Source: Rhizobium tibeticum
GTDB taxonomy: Bacteria > Pseudomonadota > Alphaproteobacteria > Rhizobiales > Rhizobiaceae
Assembly: GCF_900110205.1 (NCBI RefSeq)
Contig: NZ_FOCV01000029.1
Coordinates: forward strand, 21,377 to 85,376
Length of the DNA stretch: 64,000 bases
Reading direction: 5' to 3'
In this document: in pieces, positions 50,592-59,545 of the stretch
Numbering within the stretch: the stretch's first letter is position 1
Layout of the letters: every line of letters begins with the position of its first letter
Notes under the pieces: model-generated
Database searches by the model: none
What the model saw: only the letters and a program-made list of their open reading frames with translations
What the model was told of the DNA's origin: nothing
Program-made: the position numbers and the translations under genes

Positions 50592-51440
50592 TCAGGATTT
50601 GACAGCACCAGCAGTCAGACCTGCGATGATGTGCTTTTGTGCCAGGAAGAAGACGATGATCGTCGGCATGATTGTCAGCGTGATGAAGGCGAGCACCAGC
50701 TGCCAGGCGGTGCCGAACTCACCGCGATAGACCATGATGCCAAGCGGCCATGGGTACATCGTCTCCGAATTCAGCATGATCAGCGGCAGGATGTAGCTGT
50801 TCCAGCTGCCGACGAAGGAGATGATGCTGACAGTTGCGATGATCGGCCGCGAGAGCGGAAGCGAGATATGCCAGAAGAAGCGGATGTAGCCACAGCCATC
50901 GACGATTGCGGCCTGGAACAATTCTTCCGGAAGGTTGCGAAAATAGTTCCGGAACAGAAGTATGCTCATGCCCAGCCCGAAGGAAACTTGCGGCAGGACA
51001 ACTCCCCAGTAGGAATTCAACAGGCCGAGATCACGGATCCGGATGAACAGGGGCAGGATGGCGGTCGCAGCCGGAAACATCAGGCCGATCAGGAAGTAGT
51101 TGAGCAGGAATCCCGCGCCGAAGAACTTTACATGCGCGAAGGTAAAGGCGGCCATGGCCGAGACCGAAACCGTCAAGCAGACCGTTAGCGTGGCGATGAT
51201 CAGCGAATTCATCATCTGCCGCCAGTAGCGGTCCCCAAAGAGAATGTCGGTATAGTTTTCGGGATGCCATGCGACCGGTAGCCCGAAGGGGTTGGTTCGC
51301 AGGTCGCCGAGATCCTTGAAGCCGCCAAGCGCCGTCGTCAGCAGCGGGACCAGTACGATCGCCGCGATGATCGTCAGCGAGACATACAGATAGATCTTCG
51401 TGCCGGTCGCGATCCGGGCGGATGAGGTCATGTCAGTCAT
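50592..51440 (-). CDS. ABC sugar permease (MalG-like), second system
   Basis: A 282-residue permease with six segments. The EAA loop is EELFQAAIVDGCGYIRFFWHISLP. Its ATG at 51440 overlaps the MalF-like stop by eight bases (ATGACTGA). It forms the channel with the next gene; no ATPase follows. Confidence 0.92.
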   Translation of the reverse strand: MTDMTSSARIATGTKIYLYVSLTIIAAIVLVPLLTTALGGFKDLGDLRTNPFGLPVAWHPENYTDILFGDRYWRQMMNSLIIATLTVCLTVSVSAMAAFTFAHVKFFGAGFLLNYFLIGLMFPAATAILPLFIRIRDLGLLNSYWGVVLPQVSFGLGMSILLFRNYFRNLPEELFQAAIVDGCGYIRFFWHISLPLSRPIIATVSIISFVGSWNSYILPLIMLNSETMYPWPLGIMVYRGEFGTAWQLVLAFITLTIMPTIIVFFLAQKHIIAGLTAGAVKS

Positions 51441-52371
51441 TGCGCATGAATATCCGTTTGTAGCCGAAGGCAAGCGTCACGCAGATGACGAACAGGACGA
51501 CGCCCACGGCACTGCCGAGGCCGACCTGCATGCGCGTGACGCCAAAGTTGAAAAGGAAGGTGACCATGGTCTGCGTCGCGTTGAACGGCCCGCCGCCCGT
51601 CAGCGGCATGATGAGGTCGAAGAGCTGCAGCGAGCCGACGACAGCAAAGAAGACGGACAGGCGAACGGTCGAGCCGAGAAGCGGCAGCGTGATGTAACGG
51701 AACCGCTGCCAGCCGCTGGCGCCGTCGATTTCTGCGGCTTCCAGCACGCTTTTGTCGAGCGACTGCAACCCCGCAATGAAGAGCATCATGTGGAACCCAA
51801 AATACTTCCAGACGACAACTGCCAGCACCGCATAGATCGCCAGGTCCTTGTCTGCGAGCACATAGGGTGTCTCGACGCCGACGAGGTGGGCGGCCGAGGC
51901 AAACAGGCCATAGTCGCCATCGTAGACGAAGCGCCAGATGAGACCGGCTGCGACCTCCGCCAAGACGTAGGGCAGGAAGAAGATCAAGCGGAAGATGACC
52001 ACGCCAGCGATCCGGTGCGCCAGCATCATCGCCAGCCAGATGGCGAGCGGAATCTGGATCAGGATCGAAATGACGATGATCAGGGCATTGTTCTTCAACG
52101 CCGTCAGGAAGGCGCTGTTCTTGAACAGTACCTCGAAATTCCTCATGCCCACGAACTGCGTCGGCAATCCGTAACCGTCCCACTTGTAGAGACTGTACCA
52201 TGCCGCCTCCCCCATGGGCAGGATGACGAAGATCGTAAACAGCAGCAGCGCTGGCGGCAGAAACAGAAGCAGGACCGGCAGGCGCCGCGCCAGGCTCGGA
52301 TCTTTGTTGCGCACCGACGATCTGACAGCCGAGCGCGGTCGGATGGCGCCTGTTACGCTGATAGTGGTCAT
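51433..52371 (-). CDS. ABC sugar permease (MalF-like), second system
   Basis: A 312-residue permease (LPVLLLFLPPALLLFTIFVILPM first segment) with EAA loop KSVLEAAEIDGASGWQRFRYITLP. It lies 68 bp after the binding-protein gene and is translationally coupled to the MalG-like gene. Confidence 0.92.
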   Translation of the reverse strand: MTTISVTGAIRPRSAVRSSVRNKDPSLARRLPVLLLFLPPALLLFTIFVILPMGEAAWYSLYKWDGYGLPTQFVGMRNFEVLFKNSAFLTALKNNALIIVISILIQIPLAIWLAMMLAHRIAGVVIFRLIFFLPYVLAEVAAGLIWRFVYDGDYGLFASAAHLVGVETPYVLADKDLAIYAVLAVVVWKYFGFHMMLFIAGLQSLDKSVLEAAEIDGASGWQRFRYITLPLLGSTVRLSVFFAVVGSLQLFDLIMPLTGGGPFNATQTMVTFLFNFGVTRMQVGLGSAVGVVLFVICVTLAFGYKRIFMRND

Positions 52372-52439
52372 AAAGGCCGGTCCCTCTTACGTCACATGGA
52401 AGGACGGCGCGAGTGATACTCGCGCCGCAATCGTGTTGT

Positions 52440-53750
52440 TCAGAGCTGATCCTGCTCAAAGGCTTCCTGGATCTGCTGAGCCCCATCGGACGGGCTCATC
52501 TGTCCCGACACGATGGCAACGGAAACATCGTTGACCACGCGGCCGACGGACGGACCGAGATCCTGATCAAAGAAGTTCTGATGCCACGTCGAATGCGCCA
52601 GCTGTTCAGCAGCCTGATGCATCAGCGGATTGGTGACCCCATCCTCAGCCCCAGCCGCCACGGGAATGAGCATGCCGGCCTTGGCCATTTCGCGCTCGTT
52701 TTCGGCGTTCGTCAGGTAGGCGAGGAAATCAAGCGTTTCGGGCGGAGCCGTCTTCGTCACCGCCCAACCGTTGAGCCCGCCGAGCGTGTCGGTGACGGCA
52801 CCTGCACCGCCCGAGACGGCCGGGAAGGCGAAGCGACCGATATTGTCAGGGTCGAGGCCTTTGCCGTCGCCGGAGTTGGTGCGCTGGTTGGCGGCGGTGT
52901 TCTCGAAGCCGAGGATCATCGCCGCCTTGCCGTCACCGAAAACACCAAGCGCCTGCGGCCAGGTCGCGCCGAGATATCCCGGCTGGAAGGGTTGCAGTTT
53001 GCCGAGCTCGGCGAGCTGCTCGCCGGCCTTGATGATGGCCGGATCGTTGAAGCCCTCGCCCTGCCCGTTCTTGGCGGCGTCGAAGACCTTCTGACCGCCG
53101 TCGCGCATGACGAGATAGCTCCAGTAGAAGTGGATCGGCCATTTTTCGCCGCCACCGCCGGCGATCGGCACGATGCCGGCATCCTTGAGCTTCTTGACCG
53201 CGGCGAGATAGTCGTCCCAGGACTTGATGGATGCCGCGTCGACACCCGCCTTTGCAAACATCTGCTTGTTATAGAAGAAGGAGACCGTACCCATCTTGTA
53301 GGGGACGGCACCGATCTTGCCATCGAAGGTCAAGCCGTTGACGGACGCAGGATTATAGCTCTTCAGCCAGGCACCGTCCTTGGCATTCATAGCCTCGGTC
53401 AGGTCCATCAGCGTGCCCGTGGCAAGTTGCTGCTTCAGCACCCCGCCGCCCCAGCTGAAAAACAGGTCCGGCGCATCACTCGATTGCAGCAGCGTCGGAA
53501 GCTTCGCTTTGAAGGCCTCGTTTTCCAGGAATTGCATTTCGATCTTTACGCCGGGATGCTCGGCCTCGTACTTGGCTGCGATCTTCTTCCAGACCGCCAG
53601 ATAGTTCGGGTCGATTTCAAGATGCAGCCACTTGACGGTCGTGTCGGCTGCAGCACTTCCCGCAGCGATCAGAAGTGCCAGTCCTGTGGCTGCCGAGCGG
53701 GCAATGAAACGGCTGCGAAATAGGGCCTTGGCCCTCATATGATCAAACAT
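52440..53750 (-). CDS. ABC extracellular sugar-binding protein, second system
   Basis: A 436-residue binding protein with a Sec signal (SAATGLALLIAAGSAAADTTV). The mature part (KIAAKYEAEHPGVKIEMQ; LFFSWGGGVLKQQLATG; GKAAMILGFENTAAN) is of the MalE/CUT1 type. The ATG at 53750 has GGAGGAGA upstream; a longer frame to 53789 is rejected. Likely controlled by the divergent ROK regulator through the inverted-repeat pair at 53800-53906. Confidence 0.9.
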   Translation of the reverse strand: MFDHMRAKALFRSRFIARSAATGLALLIAAGSAAADTTVKWLHLEIDPNYLAVWKKIAAKYEAEHPGVKIEMQFLENEAFKAKLPTLLQSSDAPDLFFSWGGGVLKQQLATGTLMDLTEAMNAKDGAWLKSYNPASVNGLTFDGKIGAVPYKMGTVSFFYNKQMFAKAGVDAASIKSWDDYLAAVKKLKDAGIVPIAGGGGEKWPIHFYWSYLVMRDGGQKVFDAAKNGQGEGFNDPAIIKAGEQLAELGKLQPFQPGYLGATWPQALGVFGDGKAAMILGFENTAANQRTNSGDGKGLDPDNIGRFAFPAVSGGAGAVTDTLGGLNGWAVTKTAPPETLDFLAYLTNAENEREMAKAGMLIPVAAGAEDGVTNPLMHQAAEQLAHSTWHQNFFDQDLGPSVGRVVNDVSVAIVSGQMSPSDGAQQIQEAFEQDQL

Positions 53751-53799
53751 GATGTCTCCTCCAAGAAGGGCAGAAATCGTCCTCTTCAATTTTTCCCTT

Positions 53800-53906
53800 A
53801 TGCGGATTAAATCATCGGGAGGTTTTGGCGAATGTCAACTCCCTTCGTTGAAATTGGCAGATTTGCCTTGACAGACGGGGCCGCTGCCGCGCTATTTAAT
53901 TCGCAT
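53800..53906. promoter_or_regulatory. ROK operator pair in the divergent promoter region
   Basis: ATGCGGATTAAAT (53800-53812) and ATTTAATTCGCAT (53894-53906) are inverted copies with 12 of 13 bases matching, 81 bp apart, centred on the gap between the ABC operon and the ROK gene. NagC/Mlc-type ROK repressors use A+T-rich sites of this kind and loop DNA between two of them. TTGACA (53868) and TATTTA (53893) are a possible promoter facing the ROK gene with wide 19-bp spacing. Confidence 0.6.
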
Positions 53907-53963
53907 ACCGTTGAAAATATAAGCCCGCGCACCGCGCAACGTTGAAGAGCCCGGCAAGACCCC

Positions 53964-55163
53964 ATGAAGACCGCAGATCCGGAATTGATGCGCGCGATCA
54001 ACCGCTTGAACGTGCTGGATACGATCCGCCGTCATGGGCCGATAGCGCGTGTCGAGATCAGCGAACGCACGCAGTTGTCGACCACGACGGTCTCCGCCAT
54101 CACCGCCTCGCTGCTTGATGACGGGCTAATCCTGCCGCGTCACGAAGGCGACATTCGCAATGAGGCGGCCCGTGGGCGCCCGCGTGTCATGCTCGAGCTC
54201 AACCCGGACGCGGCGCGCGTTGTCGGTGCCAAAATCGCGGCCAACCGCCTCGTTTTCGTGGTGACCGACTTTCGCGGCGACGTACTGTCGAAACTGACGC
54301 TGCCCATCCGCATCGATCGTCAGCCGATTGGCGTCATCGCCGACCTCGTGGAGGACGGGGTACGGCGCTGCGTTGTCGATGCAGGCCTTTCGCTCGAGGA
54401 CGTCGACACCGTGTGCCTTGGCCTTCCCGGCGTGATCGAGCACCGCACTGGCCAGATCCGCAGCAGCCCGATCTTTCGCGACACGAATGTCGATTTCGCC
54501 AGCGAAATGACGGCTCGGCTGAATACCCCGACGATCGTGGAAAGCGACGCGCATGCGATCACGCTTGCCCACCACTGGTTTGGCAAAGCCCGCGATCTGG
54601 AGGACATGGTATTGATTTCGCTTGAGCAGACGCTTGGGCTCGGGGTGCTCCACGACAATCAGCTTTTCCGCGGCGCCGGCGGCCTCAGCCACAATCTCGG
54701 CGACCTGGTGCTTGGCATGGGACCGCGCGGCATCGTGCGGCTGTCGAGCCAGGCCGGCGAAAGCGAAATCCTTGGTGAGCAGCCGGCCAGCGGCCGCTTT
54801 GCCGAGGCCATTCGGCTTGGACGCGGCATGACGCATGCCCAAGCGCTCATCAAGGCGGAGGATAACACGCTGATTGGCGCGGCGATCCGCGCCGGCGAAG
54901 CCGTCGGCGTGGCGATCGCCAATATCGTCACCTTGTTTGCGCCGCCGCGTGTCATTCTCGTCGGTTCGAGCCTTGCTCTTGGCGAACCCTTTCTCGACAG
55001 CCTGCGCAACGCTTATGCGCTCGCCATTCCACCGTCTCTGAAGGGTGTTGCCGAACTCGTCTTCGACGATTCGACGGACGACTTCTGGGCGCAAGGAGCC
55101 GCTGCGGTGGCGCTCTACGAACTCTACGAGTCGCCCTGGAACACCACCGGGCCGGCGCTCTGA
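53964..55163 (+). CDS. ROK-family transcriptional regulator
   Basis: A 399-residue protein. A winged helix (VLDTIRRHGPIARVEISERT; LSTTTVSAITASLLDDGLI) precedes a ROK fold (GAKIAANRLVFVVTDFRGDV; LGLPGVIEH; LEQTLGLGVLHDNQLFRGAGG). The usual ROK zinc motif with three Cys after the GH-Gly segment is missing: here the region reads HNLGDLVLGMGPRGIVRLSS. It most likely represses the divergent importer and the downstream dehydrogenase until a sugar binds. Confidence 0.88.
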   Translation: MKTADPELMRAINRLNVLDTIRRHGPIARVEISERTQLSTTTVSAITASLLDDGLILPRHEGDIRNEAARGRPRVMLELNPDAARVVGAKIAANRLVFVVTDFRGDVLSKLTLPIRIDRQPIGVIADLVEDGVRRCVVDAGLSLEDVDTVCLGLPGVIEHRTGQIRSSPIFRDTNVDFASEMTARLNTPTIVESDAHAITLAHHWFGKARDLEDMVLISLEQTLGLGVLHDNQLFRGAGGLSHNLGDLVLGMGPRGIVRLSSQAGESEILGEQPASGRFAEAIRLGRGMTHAQALIKAEDNTLIGAAIRAGEAVGVAIANIVTLFAPPRVILVGSSLALGEPFLDSLRNAYALAIPPSLKGVAELVFDDSTDDFWAQGAAAVALYELYESPWNTTGPAL

Positions 55164-55196
55164 TAGCAAAATCGCGACATCTAACGGGAGGAAATC

Positions 55197-56297
55197 ATGG
55201 AACGAGTCGGTATTGGCATCATCGGATGCGGTAATATCTCCGGCGCCTATCTGAAAGCGATGGCGTCCTTCCCCATCCTTGACGTTTGCGGCGTGGCCGA
55301 CCTCAATCACGCGCTGGCAGAAGCCAAGGCCGGCGAATTCAATGTGCCCGCAATGCGGATCGACGAACTCCTTGCCGACCCCAAGGTTGAGATCATCGTC
55401 AATCTGACTGTGCCGAAGGCCCATGTCGCGGTTGGTCTGCAGGCGCTAGAGGCCGGGAAGCACGCCTATTCGGAAAAGCCGCTCGGCATCACCTTCGCGG
55501 AGGGCAAGAAGCTCGCCGAAGCCGCGAAAGCCAAAGGCCTTCGCATTGGCGCGGCCCCCGACACTTTTCTTGGCGGGGGTCACCAGACGGCACGTAGCCT
55601 CATCGATCAGGGCGTGATCGGCCAGGCGGTCGGCGGCACGGCGACCTTCATGTGCCCAGGGCACGAACGCTGGCATCCAAATCCCGCCTTCTACTACGAG
55701 GTCGGCGGCGGACCGATGCTCGACATGGGGCCATACTACATCACAGATCTCGTCAATCTTTTCGGGCCAGTTGCGCAGGTGGCCGGTTTTGCCGTCAGCC
55801 CCCGCAAGGAGCGTATCATCACCAGTGAGCCGAGAAACGGCGAGCGCGTCGCGGTGCATGTCGCGACCCACGTCGCCGGTCTCATGGCTTTTGCCAACGG
55901 TGCCGTCGTTCAGATCGGCATGAGTTTTGATGTTGCTGGCCACAAGCACGTGCCGCTCGAGATCTACGGCACCGAGGGCACGCTGATCGTCCCCGATCCC
56001 AACCACTTCGGCGGTGACGTGGAACTGCTGAGAAAGGGCGGGGCATTTGAAAAGCAGGCTCTCACGGCGCCTTATGGCGACGGCAACTATCGCTCGATCG
56101 GTGTCGCTGATCTGGCCCATGCCATTCGATCCAACCGCCCGCATCGTGCCAATGGCGATCTTGCTCTGCATGTCCTCGAGGTCATGGAAGCCTTCCATAC
56201 GGCCTCTGACAGCGGGCGTACGGTCGCTATCACTACTCAAACCGAGCGGCCGATGCCGCTTTCGCAGTCGCTCGTCGACGGGCGCTTGGGCAAGTAA
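55197..56297 (+). CDS. Gfo/Idh/MocA-family oxidoreductase
   Basis: A 366-residue NAD(P)-dependent sugar dehydrogenase. GIIGCGNISGAYLKA is the Rossmann motif, AYSEKPLGITFAEGK the EKP motif, and GGGPMLDMGPYYITDLVNLFG the catalytic His/Asp region variant. It starts 33 bp after the ROK gene with GGGAGGAAATC. It probably oxidises the imported sugar or a polyol. Confidence 0.9.
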   Translation: MERVGIGIIGCGNISGAYLKAMASFPILDVCGVADLNHALAEAKAGEFNVPAMRIDELLADPKVEIIVNLTVPKAHVAVGLQALEAGKHAYSEKPLGITFAEGKKLAEAAKAKGLRIGAAPDTFLGGGHQTARSLIDQGVIGQAVGGTATFMCPGHERWHPNPAFYYEVGGGPMLDMGPYYITDLVNLFGPVAQVAGFAVSPRKERIITSEPRNGERVAVHVATHVAGLMAFANGAVVQIGMSFDVAGHKHVPLEIYGTEGTLIVPDPNHFGGDVELLRKGGAFEKQALTAPYGDGNYRSIGVADLAHAIRSNRPHRANGDLALHVLEVMEAFHTASDSGRTVAITTQTERPMPLSQSLVDGRLGK

Positions 56298-56314
56298 TCA
56301 TCAGGAGGAAGAGT

Positions 56315-56956
56315 ATGCGTGAAGCACTGATCGTCTGGGGCGGATGGAGCGGCCATGAGCCGCAGGAATGCGCCTCAATCATCAAGGACATGCTGGAGGA
56401 GGATGGCTTCAAGGTCTACGTTGAGCACACCACCGAGGCCTTTGCGGATCCGTCCGTCCACGATCTAAGCCTCGTCGTGCCGATCGTGACGATGTCGAAG
56501 ATCGAAAAGGAAGAGATCAAGAACCTTGCAGCCGCGATTGAGGGTGGTGTCGGAATTGCCGGCTACCATGGTGGCGCTGGCGACAGCTTCCGTGAATGCG
56601 TCGAATACCAGTTCATCATCGGCGGCCAGTGGGTCGCGCATCCCGGCAACATCATCGACTATACGGTCAACATCACAAGGCCGGATGATCCCGTCATGGA
56701 AGGCATCGTCGACTTCCCCTACACCTCCGAACAATACTACATGCACGTCGATCCTTCGAACGAGGTGCTGGCGACGACCCGGTTTACCGGCGACCACGCC
56801 TACTGGATCGACGGCGTGGTGATGCCCGTCGCCTGGAAGCGCAAATACGGCAAAGGGCGTGTCTTCTATTCTTCGCTTGGCCATCAGGCCAAGGAATTTT
56901 CGGTGCCTGAGATGAAGACCATCTTCCGGCGTGGAGCGAACTGGGCGGCGCGCTGA
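56315..56956 (+). CDS. ThuA-domain protein
   Basis: A 213-residue ThuA-like (class I glutamine-amidotransferase-fold) protein. IVWGGWSGHEPQECASIIKDML opens it, GYHGGAGDSFRECVEYQFIIGGQW is the core motif, and SSLGHQAKEF closes it. ThuA proteins accompany sugar utilisation (trehalose, keto-sugars). It follows the oxidoreductase by 17 bp, with AGGAGGAAGAG upstream, and probably shares its transcript. Confidence 0.9.
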   Translation: MREALIVWGGWSGHEPQECASIIKDMLEEDGFKVYVEHTTEAFADPSVHDLSLVVPIVTMSKIEKEEIKNLAAAIEGGVGIAGYHGGAGDSFRECVEYQFIIGGQWVAHPGNIIDYTVNITRPDDPVMEGIVDFPYTSEQYYMHVDPSNEVLATTRFTGDHAYWIDGVVMPVAWKRKYGKGRVFYSSLGHQAKEFSVPEMKTIFRRGANWAAR

Positions 56957-56990
56957 AGTGCCAGATTGCGTACGAATTCTCCGGCGCTCG

Positions 56991-58244
56991 TCAGCCGTAG
57001 CGGCTGAGATCGAAACCCTCGGTCGATATCTGCGGTTTCGCCCTGTCGATGAGATCTGTCAGTAAGCGGCCGGAGCCGCAGGCCATGGTCCAGCCAAGGG
57101 TGCCGTGCCCAGCGTTCAAATACAGGTTGTCGTAGGCGGTCTTGCCGATGATCGGCGTTCCATCGGGCGTCATCGGCCGCAGTCCGCACCAGAACTGTGC
57201 GTTGCTCTGGTCGCCGGCTCCACCGAACAGATCCTCGACCGAATGTACAAGTGTTGCCTTACGAGAGGTCGGCAAATCCTTGTTGAAGCGCGCAATTTCC
57301 GCCATGCCGCCGACGCGGATTCGGTCGCCGAGACGGGTGATGGCAATCTTGAAGGTCTCGTCCATGATCGTCGAGACGGGCGCCCGGCTCTCGTCGACGA
57401 TTGGAACCGTGATCGAGTATCCCTTCACCGGGTATATTGGCACCTTCAGCCGGAGCGGCTTCAGAAGGGCTGACGTGAAGCTGCCGAAGGCCGCCACCAC
57501 GATGTCGGCGCCGAACGTGCCCTGTGAGGTTTCGACCGCGCTGATCCTGTTGTTCTCGATGCGCAGCTTATGGACGTCGGCTCCATAAATGGACTGCACG
57601 CCCAATGCCTCCGCACGCGTGGCGAGCTCGTTGGTGAACTTGAAACAGTCGCCGGTCTCGTCGTTGGGCAGGCGCAATCCGCCGACGATCTTGTGCTTGA
57701 CCGGTGCCAGCCCAGGCTCGGCCGCGACACATTGTGCCGGATCGAGCACCTGGAACGGCACGCCGTCCTTAGCAAGAACCTCGATGTCCTTTGTGATCGA
57801 GCCGAGCTGTTTTTGCGTGCGAAAGAGCTGCAGGGTTCCTTGCGTCCGCGCATCATAAGGGATGCCGGTCTCGGCGCGCAGCTCGATCAGGCAATCGCGG
57901 CTGTATTCGGCAAGGCGAACCATGCGGCTCTTGTTGATCGTATAGCGCGCGGAGGTGCAGTTGCGCAGCATCGCCGTCACCCAGGCCCAGGTGGCCGGGT
58001 CGAATGTCGGGCGAATGATCAGCGGCGCGTGTTTCATGAAGAGCCATTTGACGGCCTTCTGAGGAATACCGGGCGCCGCCCAGGGCGATGCATAGCCGGG
58101 CGAGATCTCACCGGCATTGGCATAGCTCGTCTCCAGCGCCGGTCCGCTCTGGCGCTCCAGCACCGTGACCTCGTGTCCCGATTTCGCCAGATAGTAGGCC
58201 GTGGTGACGCCGATGACGCCGGCGCCAAGCACAGTAATCTTCAT
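56991..58244 (-). CDS. dadA: D-amino-acid dehydrogenase (DadA type)
   Basis: A 417-residue FAD enzyme. ITVLGAGVIGVTTAYYLAKSGHEVTVLER is the FAD-binding start, and AGHGTLGWTMACGSGRLLTDLI closes the FAD site. It oxidatively deaminates D-alanine and other D-amino acids to keto acids, passing electrons to the respiratory chain. It lies 29 bp downstream of the alanine racemase gene, giving an L- to D-alanine to pyruvate route. Confidence 0.93.
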   Translation of the reverse strand: MKITVLGAGVIGVTTAYYLAKSGHEVTVLERQSGPALETSYANAGEISPGYASPWAAPGIPQKAVKWLFMKHAPLIIRPTFDPATWAWVTAMLRNCTSARYTINKSRMVRLAEYSRDCLIELRAETGIPYDARTQGTLQLFRTQKQLGSITKDIEVLAKDGVPFQVLDPAQCVAAEPGLAPVKHKIVGGLRLPNDETGDCFKFTNELATRAEALGVQSIYGADVHKLRIENNRISAVETSQGTFGADIVVAAFGSFTSALLKPLRLKVPIYPVKGYSITVPIVDESRAPVSTIMDETFKIAITRLGDRIRVGGMAEIARFNKDLPTSRKATLVHSVEDLFGGAGDQSNAQFWCGLRPMTPDGTPIIGKTAYDNLYLNAGHGTLGWTMACGSGRLLTDLIDRAKPQISTEGFDLSRYG

Positions 58245-58273
58245 TATGAACTCCAGAAAAGAAAGACATCAGA

Positions 58274-59392
58274 TCAGATGTAGCGGCGTTGGTATCGGTG
58301 GCCCAAACGGGTGAGGATTTCGTAGGAGATGGTATCGGCATCCGCAGCCATCATCTCCAAGGTTTGGTGTTTGCCAACGACTTCCACCGGCGTGCCGAGA
58401 TCGAGTGCGCCTTCCGGCAAAGCGCTGATATCGACCGTTATGCTGTCCATCGACACGCGCCCGGCGATCGGCAGGCGCTGCCCCTCGAAGTAGACGGCGC
58501 CTCGTCCGCTCAAGCTGCGTGGCAATCCGTCGGCATAACCAGCTGCAATTGTTGCGAGGCGTGTGGATGTTTTCGCTGTGAACGTTCCGCCATAACCGAT
58601 CTGGGTGCCTGGAGACACGGTGCGTGTCTGAATGACGGGGACCTCAAGCCAGACAACCGGCAGCATGGGATTGTCGCGGTCTGAGATCGGCGCGCCACCA
58701 TAAAGGGCAATGCCCGGACGTGCCAGCGAGCCATGGAACTCGCCACCCAGAAAGATGCCGCCGGAATTGGCCAATGAGACGGGTAGGCTCGGAAAGGCGG
58801 TCGATATCGCCCGGAGGGCCGCCAACTGCCTTGCATTTGCCGGGTTTGCCGGTTCGTCGGCGCAGGCGAGATGGCTGACGAGCGTCGTCACCTCGATGTT
58901 CGAAATCAGGCCTGGGTTGGCTAGCAGCTCACACACTTCATCCGGTGAAAGGCCAAGCCTCGACATCCCGCTGTCGACTTGGAGCGCAGCCTCAAGCGTC
59001 CGGCCCACCCTGCCGGCTGTCTGCGACCATGCCTTGATCTGACCGATGGAGTTCAACAGGGGTACAACACCGAGGGCGGCCGCCCGTTCCTCGTTGCCAG
59101 GCTGAAGACCGTTCAGCACATAGATGGCAGCGTCTTGCGGGAGCGACGGACGCAGCTGCACGGCCTCAATGAAATGCGCGACAAAGAATGTCCGGCTTCC
59201 CTCCTGGTACAGTCTCTGGCTGACCTGAACGGCGCCAAGGCCATAAGCGTCGGCTTTCACAACGGCGGCAAGCGCTGCGGGAGCAACATTCTTGGCCAAT
59301 CGGCGGTAGTTCTCGCCAAGGGCGCCAAGGTCGATTGCAAGGACGCCGCATCGGTCGGTTGCGAGCATAACGTTGTCGGTGCTGCTGTTCAT
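58274..59392 (-). CDS. dadX: alanine racemase (catabolic, DadX type)
   Basis: A 372-residue PLP racemase. AAVVKADAYGLGAVQVS carries the Schiff-base Lys46 and QIGYGGTFTA the opposing Tyr. Position before dadA suggests catabolic use of L-alanine; a biosynthetic alr role is possible but a second copy elsewhere would be expected. A 17-bp tandem repeat lies immediately upstream. Confidence 0.9.
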   Translation of the reverse strand: MNSSTDNVMLATDRCGVLAIDLGALGENYRRLAKNVAPAALAAVVKADAYGLGAVQVSQRLYQEGSRTFFVAHFIEAVQLRPSLPQDAAIYVLNGLQPGNEERAAALGVVPLLNSIGQIKAWSQTAGRVGRTLEAALQVDSGMSRLGLSPDEVCELLANPGLISNIEVTTLVSHLACADEPANPANARQLAALRAISTAFPSLPVSLANSGGIFLGGEFHGSLARPGIALYGGAPISDRDNPMLPVVWLEVPVIQTRTVSPGTQIGYGGTFTAKTSTRLATIAAGYADGLPRSLSGRGAVYFEGQRLPIAGRVSMDSITVDISALPEGALDLGTPVEVVGKHQTLEMMAADADTISYEILTRLGHRYQRRYI

Positions 59393-59399
59393 GATTGGC

Positions 59400-59433
59400 C
59401 CCGATTTACCTGCTGTCCCGATTTACCTGCTGT
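59400..59433. repeat. tandem 17-bp direct repeat before the alanine racemase gene
   Basis: CCCGATTTACCTGCTGT occurs twice head-to-tail (59400-59416, 59417-59433), 8 bp before the racemase start. The repeat covers the leader and likely ribosome-site region, so it could be a slipped duplication or a regulatory site. Confidence 0.7.
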
Positions 59434-59545
59434 AAGGATATCGGCGGTTGAACGACTTTTTCGCTCAATCCTTCGCTAATACGAGCAATTGAGATCAGGT
59501 TTCCGCAGCTTTCGTCAACTTATTCAATGTTTCGTGCAAAATCGA

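Noticed and set aside
54126..55424. 432-residue minus-strand frame across the ROK and oxidoreductase genes
   Set aside because: Antisense to two conserved genes and spans their junction.
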